Assembly (NCBI RefSeq): GCF_032191465.1
Contig: NZ_JAQOUE010000001.1
Location: 2,604,001-2,668,000 of the forward strand
Source of the DNA: Candidatus Nitronereus thalassa
GTDB taxonomy: Bacteria > Nitrospirota > Nitrospiria > Nitrospirales > UBA8639
Reading direction: 5' to 3'
Length of the DNA: 64,000 bases
In this document: positions 36,345 to 44,052 of the stretch, one piece after another
Position numbering within the stretch: position 1 is the first letter of the stretch
Layout of the letters: each line of letters starts with the position of its first letter
Translations under genes and position numbers: made by a program
The notes under the pieces: generated by a model
Databases searched by the model: none
What the model was told of the DNA's origin: nothing
What the model saw: the letters and a program-made list of their open reading frames with translations, nothing else

Positions 36345-36527
36345 ATGCAAAAAGTAACATCCTCTCCAATGTCCATTGAGTTGGAAGACACGAATTCAGT
36401 TGCGACAGCCTTAGAGCCGGCTCTCAATGAGTTAGGCCTACGAAACTGGAAGGCTGGACATGGAACTCACTGTACCTGTTGCTGTAGTTGTTGTGCGGCT
36501 GCAGGGGGTGAAGCTCTCTCAGAGTAA
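36345..36527 (+). CDS. TOMM/LAP-type RiPP precursor peptide
   Basis: A 60-residue peptide starting at ATG 36345, with GGAGG about seven bases upstream. The N-terminal 40 residues form an acidic leader (MSIELEDTNSVATALEPALN). The C-terminal core begins around residue 41 with THCTCCCSCC followed by AAAGGEALSE. It holds six Cys plus Thr and Ser, in an arrangement that resembles azole-forming cores such as those of streptolysin S-type peptides. The leader and core are followed, after 262 bp, by genes for all three azole-forming activities. The chemical product is not known, and the leader cleavage site is not evident. Confidence 0.82.
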   Translation: MQKVTSSPMSIELEDTNSVATALEPALNELGLRNWKAGHGTHCTCCCSCCAAAGGEALSE

Positions 36528-36654
36528 GGTGTAATTAAGTACAAACTGCTCTTAAATCTCCTCTAAACTCACTTTGAGAAACTACATTGTTTTCTAAAGA
36601 TCTTGGTGTAGGGGGAAGGGAGGGTAAGTTTGTCCTGGAATTTCTGGAGGTTAT

Positions 36655-36687
36655 CTTGAGAAGTGGGGTACTTTCCCACTTCTCAAG
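36655..36687 (+). promoter_or_regulatory. Perfect 13-bp hairpin between precursor and enzyme genes
   Basis: Arms CTTGAGAAGTGGG (36655-36667) and CCCACTTCTCAAG (36675-36687) enclose a seven-base loop. No U-tract follows, so it is not a canonical terminator. It may act as a processing or attenuation site that keeps precursor mRNA in excess over the enzyme mRNA, as is known for some other RiPP operons. This role is inferred from position. Confidence 0.6.
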
Positions 36688-36789
36688 GGCCTGGCACTAA
36701 AAGTATTGATTGCACCATATCCCTTGTTTAAGTTAAGTGAGTTCTTCACTCCTAAGGTTCTTGGGTTTTACACATAGGGACTAGGTACC

Positions 36790-37884
36790 ATGAATCTTGC
36801 TAATAGCGATCAGTCATTTTCCTCCCTACCGGTCAAAATAATTCCTACCCAAGAAGGCGCTATTCTCAAACGCGGATGTACGGAAGTCCAGATTCGTGGT
36901 GAACAGGTTGGAACCATTATTAAAGAGATTTTTTCTCTTTCGTCCAGAAATAAAATGACCAAGGTAACGCTCTTGTCATTCTTTTCTCCCGAGGTTCAGT
37001 CCCCTGTGGCGAAATTGATCGATCAACTAGTTGAGCGAAGGTTTTTAGTCTCCAATGCTTCTCTCGATACCGATTCCGGTTCTACTGAAGGACCTGCCGA
37101 CATCTTTTATTGGCATTTTGACCAAACCCAGCCTGCCGTTCAAGAACTATTGCACACTAAAAAAATTACGATTCTCGGAGTCAATTATATTTCTCGACAA
37201 CTGGCCATTTCCCTTAGGGAATCTGGATTTTCCCAGGTTGATGTAGTTGACGATCCCGGATTACGAAACCTTCGATTCTTCGATACGGTTCAGGAAATAT
37301 CCACATCCATGTGGCCGTCAAATCTCCCTTTGGCTATAGCCATGGAGTCGTGGGAAGCCCTTCGAGATCCTTCTTCTCAAGGTTGCGTGGTTCCTACGTG
37401 CGACTTTGGCAACCCTCATGCTCTCAGAGAATGGAATGCACAATGCGTCCAACAGAACATTCATTTCTTCCCCATCGTCTTATCCAATATGATTGGTCAA
37501 ATTGGTCCATTTGTCATTCCTCAGGAGACGGCATGCTTTGAATGTGTATTGATGAGGCAACATTCTCATTTAGCCAATCCACCAGCCAGGCAAGCGGTGG
37601 ATGAAGCGGCTTTTGATTCTCAGGCGGTGGTTGGATTTCACCCTTCCATGGCTTCCATTCTCGGGAACATTGCAGCCATGGAATTGACCAAATTTTACAG
37701 TCAAGCCATGCCTTTGTGGAATGTAGGGAAACTTATTGAAGTCAATTTGTTAGCCACTCGCATGACCACAAGAAAAGTCCTCAAAATTCCTCGTTGCCGG
37801 GTTTGTAGTCCCTTGCAAACACGCTCCGCTATTACTCCAGACAAACCTCTTTCACAATTTAAATTTTCCAAGGCCCAATCGTGA
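36790..37884 (+). CDS. E1-like TOMM leader-binding protein (cyclodehydratase C component)
   Basis: A 364-residue ThiF/E1-like protein. The N-terminal 90 residues resemble a winged-helix RiPP recognition element (ILKRGCTEVQIRGEQ, LIDQLVERRFLV) that binds the precursor leader. A Rossmann-like part follows (KKITILGVNYISRQLAISLRE). A C-terminal section has GPFVIPQETACFECVLMRQ. Two Cys pairs, C249/C252 (CFEC) and C336/C339 (CRVC), should hold a structural zinc. Such proteins present the precursor to the YcaO enzyme. Its stop overlaps the YcaO start by four bases (GTGA), indicating coupled translation. Confidence 0.85.
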   Translation: MNLANSDQSFSSLPVKIIPTQEGAILKRGCTEVQIRGEQVGTIIKEIFSLSSRNKMTKVTLLSFFSPEVQSPVAKLIDQLVERRFLVSNASLDTDSGSTEGPADIFYWHFDQTQPAVQELLHTKKITILGVNYISRQLAISLRESGFSQVDVVDDPGLRNLRFFDTVQEISTSMWPSNLPLAIAMESWEALRDPSSQGCVVPTCDFGNPHALREWNAQCVQQNIHFFPIVLSNMIGQIGPFVIPQETACFECVLMRQHSHLANPPARQAVDEAAFDSQAVVGFHPSMASILGNIAAMELTKFYSQAMPLWNVGKLIEVNLLATRMTTRKVLKIPRCRVCSPLQTRSAITPDKPLSQFKFSKAQS

Positions 37885-39215
37885 TTACCACACGGAAACC
37901 TTCATTTCATCGATTGGCCAACATTGTGGATGCCATCGTGGATGAGCAAGTGGGCATTGTGAAATATGTCAAGGAATTCCGTCGGGAGTCGGGCATGCCG
38001 GATTTTTTCTGCTATTACGCCAAGGCCTGCAACACTCTGGCTTTTAGTAAAAATAAAAATTTTTCCAATACCGGAGGGGCTTCGATTTTCCGAGAGCTTG
38101 CGGTTGCCAAAGCCATCGGAGAGGCGGTGGAACGGTATTGTTCGGCCATCTTTGACCAAGACCAATTACCCCTGATTTCCTATCAAGACGCTCCTTTTTC
38201 TTGCATCGCTCCCGAGGATTTTGCGCTTTACAGTGAGGAGCAATATCGTCGACCGGATTTCCCGTATAGGCCATTTACGTCTTCGACCCCTGTTCGATGG
38301 ACTCCGGCAAGAGATCTCTTTAACAATGAACCCTGGTACTTGCCGGCAGCCACAGTATTCATGCCTTATTGGTATGACGAAAAGAATGGAGAAACTCCCA
38401 TTGTCCAACCAATTTCCTCAGGATTGGCATGCCACTGCAGTTTTGAGGAAGCGGCTATTTCCGCGATTTGTGAGGTCATTGAACGTGATGCCTTCATGAT
38501 CACTTGGCAAGCTGCTATATCGCCTCCTGCCATTAACCTTGAAACACTCAGTCCTGAAAACCAGGACTTGGTTTCGCGTTTTGAGCGGACGGGCAATTCG
38601 GTTTTTCTCTTCCATTTGGCTATGGATTACGAGGTTCCCGTCGTGTTGGCTGTGGCTCGGTGCTATGTAGAAGACGGTCCTGCTCTATGCTTTGCAGCTT
38701 CCGCGGACCTTGATCCGGAAGATGCTGTACGGAAAAGTTTGGAGGAACTTGCTCATACACGTCGCCTGGCTCAAAGCCTTAAGTCGAGTGAACCGAGTAT
38801 CGAAGCAAATCCTGGATTTGAGGCTGTTAGCAACCAGGATGCGCATCTCCGGTTCTACGGAGATCAAGCCCATGGTCGCTTTGCAAATTTTATTTTTTCC
38901 TCAGAGAAACGCGTCGCGTTCCAAGATATTCCATCCCCATTCACAGGAGAACCTAATATTGATCTTAATATACTCGTCAACCAAATTCGGTTGGTGAATC
39001 ACAAGGTCCTGTTGGCAGACCTCACAACATCCGATGTTGGAGATCTTGGGCTTTCTGTTGTGAGGTCCGTTATTCCAGGATTTCACCCATTACAAATGGG
39101 ACATGCGACGCGGGCTCTTGGTGGATCGAGGCTTTGGGAGGTTCCACAACGATTAGGATATCCCGGAATCACCCGAGAGAGTGGAGATAATCCGGCGCCC
39201 CACCCGTATCCGTAA
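37881..39215 (+). CDS. YcaO-domain cyclodehydratase (SagD-like)
   Basis: A 444-residue YcaO protein, which uses ATP to activate the peptide backbone and cyclise Cys, Ser or Thr into azolines. ATP/Mg-binding acidic motifs are KAIGEAVERYCS (E81, E84, R85) and FEEAAISAICEVIERDAF (E190, E198, E201). The C-terminus ends PAPHPYP, matching the PxPxP tail known from azoline-forming YcaO enzymes. The start is GTG 37881 within the previous stop. It is the catalytic core of the cluster, with the leader-binding partner upstream and the dehydrogenase downstream. Confidence 0.92.
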   Translation: MITTRKPSFHRLANIVDAIVDEQVGIVKYVKEFRRESGMPDFFCYYAKACNTLAFSKNKNFSNTGGASIFRELAVAKAIGEAVERYCSAIFDQDQLPLISYQDAPFSCIAPEDFALYSEEQYRRPDFPYRPFTSSTPVRWTPARDLFNNEPWYLPAATVFMPYWYDEKNGETPIVQPISSGLACHCSFEEAAISAICEVIERDAFMITWQAAISPPAINLETLSPENQDLVSRFERTGNSVFLFHLAMDYEVPVVLAVARCYVEDGPALCFAASADLDPEDAVRKSLEELAHTRRLAQSLKSSEPSIEANPGFEAVSNQDAHLRFYGDQAHGRFANFIFSSEKRVAFQDIPSPFTGEPNIDLNILVNQIRLVNHKVLLADLTTSDVGDLGLSVVRSVIPGFHPLQMGHATRALGGSRLWEVPQRLGYPGITRESGDNPAPHPYP

Positions 39216-39313
39216 GAGGTTACTCGGTCCCGGCCTTGGGCATTTCAGGTGCGGAGTTTCAAGTTTCAATTTTCAAGCATCTCTGAAAGTTGTTCAAAAC
39301 ATGAGGTCCCCAG

Positions 39314-40117
39314 ATGAGTACTGACACATGGAATGAATTGTTGCTTTCCTCGACAACTGAAGACGCGGCCTGGGAGCTGTTTCATGAAAATTCAAAGCTT
39401 GGACGGTATTTTCAAGGCTTATCGGAAGAGCAAGTTGTGCAAAAAACTCAAGAACTTCATGAATCTCTACCCTTTGAAGGATTTCCCTTGGTGGAACTCC
39501 CGGTCCCTTTGGCCACCCCGGCCTCTTCTCTGTCAGACACAATTCTTAATAGGGTGTCGGTTAGAAATTTTTCCTCTCGTCAATTTTCGCTGGGCGAGGT
39601 AGCCACATTACTGCACTATTCCTACGGTGTTACTCGGAATAACCAAGGGACAAATCTTTCACGATCATTCCGGGCGGTTCCCTCTGGTGGAGCACTTTAT
39701 CCCTTGGAAATCTTTTTTCACTGCGTGGGCGTAGATGGTCTTCTCCCTGGACTCTACCATTATAATTCTGCGGGTCATCATGTTCGTCGCCTTCGTGCAG
39801 GTGATGAACGACAGTCGATTGCTGAGGCCATCATCCAACCTGACCTGGCCCTGGAGGGTTCCCTCATGATTTTTATTACCGCAATGTTTGAACGTACCGT
39901 GTTCAAATATGGAGATCGAGGGTACCGATTTGCCTTACTAGAAGCGGGGCATGTTGCGCAAAACATGAACTTGGTGGCGACGGCGCTCAAATTGGGATGC
40001 GTCAACATTGGTGGATTCTATGACCGTGATATTGATGCCTATTTGGATCTCGACGGTATTTTACATTCGACAATTTATATGATGGCGATCGGTGAACCTA
40101 AGCGTCCCGACCAATAA
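39314..40117 (+). CDS. SagB-type FMN dehydrogenase
   Basis: A 267-residue nitroreductase-fold protein of the SagB/ThcOx type, which oxidises azolines to aromatic azoles using FMN. The FMN-contact region begins NRVSVRNFSSRQFSLGE (79-95) and continues FRAVPSGGALYPLEIFFH (119-136), a SagB hallmark. The later LLEAGHVAQNMNLVATALKLG and GFYDRDIDAYL blocks match the family. An N-terminal extension of about 75 residues precedes the fold. The gene follows ycaO by 98 bp, and the receiver gene begins 25 bp after its stop. Confidence 0.9.
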   Translation: MSTDTWNELLLSSTTEDAAWELFHENSKLGRYFQGLSEEQVVQKTQELHESLPFEGFPLVELPVPLATPASSLSDTILNRVSVRNFSSRQFSLGEVATLLHYSYGVTRNNQGTNLSRSFRAVPSGGALYPLEIFFHCVGVDGLLPGLYHYNSAGHHVRRLRAGDERQSIAEAIIQPDLALEGSLMIFITAMFERTVFKYGDRGYRFALLEAGHVAQNMNLVATALKLGCVNIGGFYDRDIDAYLDLDGILHSTIYMMAIGEPKRPDQ

Positions 40118-40142
40118 GGAATCTAATAAATTGGTCCGTTGA

Positions 40143-40619
40143 ATGGAAATTAATCATTCCTGCACCCAAAAATTTATGTCTTCCCCTGATCGCTACAATG
40201 GGCCTTCCTCCAGCAGCTGCACCATCCCTGAAATCCTTACCGTTGATGACGAACCGGATATTGGGCTGGCATTGACGGATTTATTACATCAAGAAGGCTA
40301 CGGGGTCACCGTGGTTGAAACCGGACGGGCGGCTTTGGATATCAGCGAGTACCATCAATTTCATGCCGTGATCCTAGATTTAGGGCTTCCCGACTATGAT
40401 GGATTGGAGGTATTAACCCACATGCTCCGTCGTGACCCAGGGTTGCCAATTATCATTCTGACCGCCTATTCTCCACTGGAGCGTTATACAGGCAAGATCG
40501 AAGGAAGCCCGGCTTTTGCGTATATCTCAAAACCTTTTGATCGCAACAAACTTAAAAATATTGTTCGTCAGGCCATTCAACATCGTCTCCAAGTAGAGAT
40601 TGAAAAAGTCTCTGTCTAA
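40143..40619 (+). CDS. Receiver-domain-only response regulator in the TOMM operon
   Basis: A 158-residue protein with a 30-residue Ser/Cys-containing extension and one receiver domain. The acidic pair at 35-36 (TVDDEPD), phospho-acceptor D79 (VILDLGLP), T107 (ILTAYS) and K130 (YISKP) are present. No output domain follows. It begins 25 bp after the dehydrogenase gene and seems to be the last gene of the RiPP operon. A kinase partner is not adjacent; the upstream sensor kinases are candidates. Confidence 0.87.
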   Translation: MEINHSCTQKFMSSPDRYNGPSSSSCTIPEILTVDDEPDIGLALTDLLHQEGYGVTVVETGRAALDISEYHQFHAVILDLGLPDYDGLEVLTHMLRRDPGLPIIILTAYSPLERYTGKIEGSPAFAYISKPFDRNKLKNIVRQAIQHRLQVEIEKVSV

Positions 40620-40846
40620 ATTGCCTCCAGGTTGTACCCCTAGCTTCCAACAAAGAGTAAGAGAGATTTTCTCTCGGTCAGTCAATCTCCGCATGATTTA
40701 ACGTTTGGAAATGTTTGAACGGGCTCTGGCCATCCCATTCTCGAAGGTTAGATCATAAAGGTACATCTTAAATTGAACGTAGGAAGAGAAGAGTCCGCTG
40801 GTTGGGTGTTGTTTCAAGCAGGAAGGAAGAGGGATACAGGCAGAGG

Positions 40847-42265
40847 TCAACGAGAATCGTCAAGCTCCGTAATGTCAATATTTTTTTGCTTGACCAACCG
40901 AGCAAGGTAAGAGCGTTGAAGCCCTAAGGCTTCTGCGGCTTTGGTCTGATTACCTCCCGCACGTCGAATGGCCTGCTCAACAAAGTAAGTCCCATACTGG
41001 TCCATGGCATCATGATAAGTCAGATTTTCCAAAACGGGCAGGTCCTTTGAAGGTTCTTTGCTGAGGCGAAGGTGCTCCGGGCTGATGGCGGGTTCCGTGC
41101 TTAATACCACGGCGCGGGAAATTGCATTGTCCAGTTCACGGACGTTTCCTGGCCATGGGTAAGTAAGCATGGTCTCTATTGTCTCTTTGGTCAAATGCAT
41201 GTTCAGTTTCCCCAACTCCCGCGCAGATCGTTGAAGAAAAAGTTCGGCTAGTGGGGGAATGTCAGAGGGCCGTTCTCTCAAAGGAGGAATGGAAAAACTG
41301 ACGACATTGAGCCGATGGTAGAGATCCTCTCGAAACTGCCCCGCTTTGACAGCTTTTGTGAGCTCTCGATTCGTGGCCGCCAGTACCCGAATGTTGACGC
41401 GAACAAATTTTGTTCCGCCCACACGATGAAATTCTCTATCCTGGAGCAAACGAAGAAGTTTCGCTTGAAGGTCAGGATGCATATCACCAATTTCATCTAA
41501 AAATACAGTGCCTCCGTCGGCCGCTTCAATTTTGCCCTTTTGAAGAGCCGTCGCCCCGGTAAAGGCGCCCTTTTCATGGCCGAAGAGTTCATTTTCCAGT
41601 AAGGTGTTGGTAAGGGCCACGCAATTGATTACCACAAAGGGCATGCTACGACGGGTACTCCATTGATGAATGGATCGGGCAAATAATTCTTTTCCTGTCC
41701 CACTTTCCCCCAAGAGCAACACGGTGGCATCAGAATTCGCGGCTCGCTTTGCCAGATCAATCAGGGAATGCATCTCGGGAGTGGTTGCCACAATGGTGCT
41801 ATATCGAGACTCCACTTCATGTCTCAGATAGGCCACCTGACGTTGAAGGGATTCCCGCTCTAGCGTTTTTTCTATGACAATGGTGAGGTGATCGACATCC
41901 AGGGGTTTCGTCAGGAAATCATAGGCCCCGCATTTCATGGCATCTACAGCCCGTTGGATCGTACCATGGGCGGTCATGACAATGATCGGGGGGTGTGGGC
42001 TATCCCCTTCCCAAAGTCCACTTTTTGTTCCGGTCTCTGGTTCAAATCCTTTGTCTTGCCGTAAACGCTCCAATACTTGCATGCCAGATAGGTTTGGCAT
42101 TTCCAGGTCGAGTAACACCAACCCAGGCTCTTCACTTTCAAGGAATTCGAGGGCCTGCTCCCCATCCCGAGCGGCGATCGTGGAATACCCCAAACTTTCT
42201 AAACGGTCCGTCAACATCAAAACGATGTCTGGATCATCGTCAACAACCAGAATTTTTTTATTCAT
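40847..42265 (-). CDS. Sigma-54-dependent response regulator (NtrC family)
   Basis: A 472-residue regulator. The N-terminal receiver has DDDPD and the phospho-acceptor LVLLDLEMPN. The AAA+ domain has Walker A GESGTGKELFA, the sigma-54-contact loop GAFTGA (EKGAFTGATALQ), Walker B GGTVFLDEIGDM and an R-finger region. The C-terminus carries a Fis-type HTH (GGNQTKAAEALGLQRSYLARLVK). ATG 42265 is the better start; another in-frame codon at 42277 is present. It is convergent with the TOMM operon and may control it, but no binding site is demonstrated. Confidence 0.92.
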   Translation of the reverse strand: MNKKILVVDDDPDIVLMLTDRLESLGYSTIAARDGEQALEFLESEEPGLVLLDLEMPNLSGMQVLERLRQDKGFEPETGTKSGLWEGDSPHPPIIVMTAHGTIQRAVDAMKCGAYDFLTKPLDVDHLTIVIEKTLERESLQRQVAYLRHEVESRYSTIVATTPEMHSLIDLAKRAANSDATVLLLGESGTGKELFARSIHQWSTRRSMPFVVINCVALTNTLLENELFGHEKGAFTGATALQKGKIEAADGGTVFLDEIGDMHPDLQAKLLRLLQDREFHRVGGTKFVRVNIRVLAATNRELTKAVKAGQFREDLYHRLNVVSFSIPPLRERPSDIPPLAELFLQRSARELGKLNMHLTKETIETMLTYPWPGNVRELDNAISRAVVLSTEPAISPEHLRLSKEPSKDLPVLENLTYHDAMDQYGTYFVEQAIRRAGGNQTKAAEALGLQRSYLARLVKQKNIDITELDDSR

Positions 42266-42420
42266 CGTGAACAGCATAGGGATTTCAATCTGATCGGAGA
42301 CTCAAAATGACAGCGATTCTATAAGGCCAACCTAGAGGGGTTATTTAACGGAGTCAAGAATATGAATGACCTTAGCCATATTTCTTTCCCCAGTGGTGCG
42401 CGGTGTTTCAGTTGCCAGGG

Positions 42421-43398
42421 TTATCGTCTCAACTCCTCGATGATAGCGGCGGCTAGGAGCGGAAGCATGATTTCGTGGTGACCGGTTAACGAGAGACCCT
42501 GGCCACCTTTTTGGGTGGGGCGTTTGACCACGTTGGTTAGTGGGCGATAGTGCGACAGGAAGTCCATATTCGCCGTGGTGATGTTTGTCAAAGATTGGCC
42601 CAAATTTCTGCTCAACGTTACCGTTTTCAAAAACACTTCGGGTAATAACACGGCTGAGCCAATATTCAGGTACACTCCACCTTCCATTTGCGACACCACC
42701 GCTGTAAGTTGGCGAAAATCTCGCAAGGATCCTTCACCCAACGCCTTTCCATCCGCTGCCGGATGCATATGGATGATATCGGTGCCGATGGCCACATGAA
42801 CCGTCACAGGAATGTTCTGTTGAATGCCAGTTGCCAAGAGACTGGTTTTCCAATTCGGAAATTGTTTGCGACGACGAAAGATATATTGTCCCACTGCCCC
42901 GCCAATCCCAAATCCGTCCTCAACCCCTTCGGTAATGGCCTCGTTAATCATGCGTCCGGTTTCCTCGGCCATCCCAAAACGTCCGGAATCAATTTCGGCT
43001 TCGACCTCTTCCGACGTATGTCCCATGAGGGCCAACTCAAAATCATGGATCACCACGGCCCCGTTGACGGCGAGGGCCGTGACAATATCCTGCCGCATGA
43101 GGTCAACGATAATGGGATTCAACCCTACTTTGGTTGGATGGGCTCCCAATCCAAAAATGACTGGCCGTCCTTTTCGACGAGCTTGAACGATGGATTTGGC
43201 TAAACATCGAAGTGTTTTGACGGCCAGGATGTCCGGGAGCCCAGAGAGAAATTTTGCCAATGACCCCCCTCGCTTCCAAGGGACAGAAAAATCGGATGTC
43301 CTCACCTTGCTATGTCTGGATTTTAAGGGATAGGTCTTCAAACGAGAGACATCAATGGGCGGAATCAATCGCGGGGGAGTCTTACGTGGCATTGGCAA
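42421..43398 (-). CDS. Conserved protein of the GSU2086 type, unknown function
   Basis: A 325-residue protein with conserved-looking motifs FGLGAHPTKVGLNPIIVDLM, NGAVVIHDFELALMGHTSEE and VTVHVAIGTDIIHMHPAADG. I recall similar proteins encoded beside heptose-synthesis genes in Geobacter; the alternating Gly-His motifs suggest a deoxyhypusine-synthase-like NAD-binding fold, which I cannot confirm. Its 5' end overlaps the 3' end of gmhA by 17 bp, so the two are translationally coupled, which supports a role linked to heptose or lipopolysaccharide metabolism. Confidence 0.65.
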   Translation of the reverse strand: MPMPRKTPPRLIPPIDVSRLKTYPLKSRHSKVRTSDFSVPWKRGGSLAKFLSGLPDILAVKTLRCLAKSIVQARRKGRPVIFGLGAHPTKVGLNPIIVDLMRQDIVTALAVNGAVVIHDFELALMGHTSEEVEAEIDSGRFGMAEETGRMINEAITEGVEDGFGIGGAVGQYIFRRRKQFPNWKTSLLATGIQQNIPVTVHVAIGTDIIHMHPAADGKALGEGSLRDFRQLTAVVSQMEGGVYLNIGSAVLLPEVFLKTVTLSRNLGQSLTNITTANMDFLSHYRPLTNVVKRPTQKGGQGLSLTGHHEIMLPLLAAAIIEELRR

Positions 43399-44011
43399 AA
43401 ATTTTCTGTTCGACTATTTCACACAACACATGCCCCAGAGTGATGTGGCATTCCTGAATACGGGCGGTCACCTTCGACGGCACCACAAAGGGATAGTCAA
43501 CCTGATTGCCCAGTTTTCCTCCGCCTTTGCCGGTCCAGGCCACGGTCGTCAGTCCCTGTCCCTGGGCGGTCTCAACAGCTTTCAACACATTGGGGGAATT
43601 CCCACTCGTGCTAATGGCGATGGCGATATCGCCTTTTCGTCCTAACGCCATAATTTGACGAGAAAAAATATCGGCGTACTCGTAATCATTGGCAATACAG
43701 GTAATCGCCGCCATATCGGTGCCTAAGGCCAGGGCGGGTAAGGGCGTGCGATCGCGATCGTAACGACCGACAAATTCTGCCGCGATATGCGACGCATCCG
43801 TGGCGCTCCCTCCATTGCCGAACAATAAGATTTTGCCCCCGGCTTGAAGGCTGGCGACAATGAGCTCTGCTACCTTCACAATTTGGCCGGCATAGGCGTT
43901 CACGAAGGCCTGTTTGACCTCGCCACTTTCACGGAATCGTTGGGCCACCTGTTCAATGTTCATCGGCCCGGATTCTAGGATAGATTTAAAGGAAAACACA
44001 ACCGTGGTCAT
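43382..44011 (-). CDS. gmhA: Phosphoheptose isomerase
   Basis: A 209-residue SIS-domain protein converting sedoheptulose 7-phosphate to D-glycero-D-manno-heptose 7-phosphate for the lipopolysaccharide inner core. Motifs are KILLFGNGGSATDASHIAAEF, NDYEYADIFSRQI, AIAISTSGNSPNVLKAVE and QECHITLGHVLCEIVE, with the catalytic His and Glu characteristic of GmhA. An AGGGGG stretch before ATG 44011 supports this start; an ATG at 43963 is an alternative. It faces the CARF gene divergently across only 41 bp. Confidence 0.92.
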   Translation of the reverse strand: MTTVVFSFKSILESGPMNIEQVAQRFRESGEVKQAFVNAYAGQIVKVAELIVASLQAGGKILLFGNGGSATDASHIAAEFVGRYDRDRTPLPALALGTDMAAITCIANDYEYADIFSRQIMALGRKGDIAIAISTSGNSPNVLKAVETAQGQGLTTVAWTGKGGGKLGNQVDYPFVVPSKVTARIQECHITLGHVLCEIVEQKIFANAT

Positions 44012-44052
44012 TCGTTGAACCCCCTAAGTGGGAATGCTATCATCGCCTTGTC

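Noticed and set aside
36690..36715. Sigma-54 site at TGGCACTAAAAG...TTGCAC before the enzyme genes
   Set aside because: TGGCAC and TTGCAC are 12 bases apart, not 5, so GG and GC are 17 bases apart and cannot form a -24/-12 promoter.
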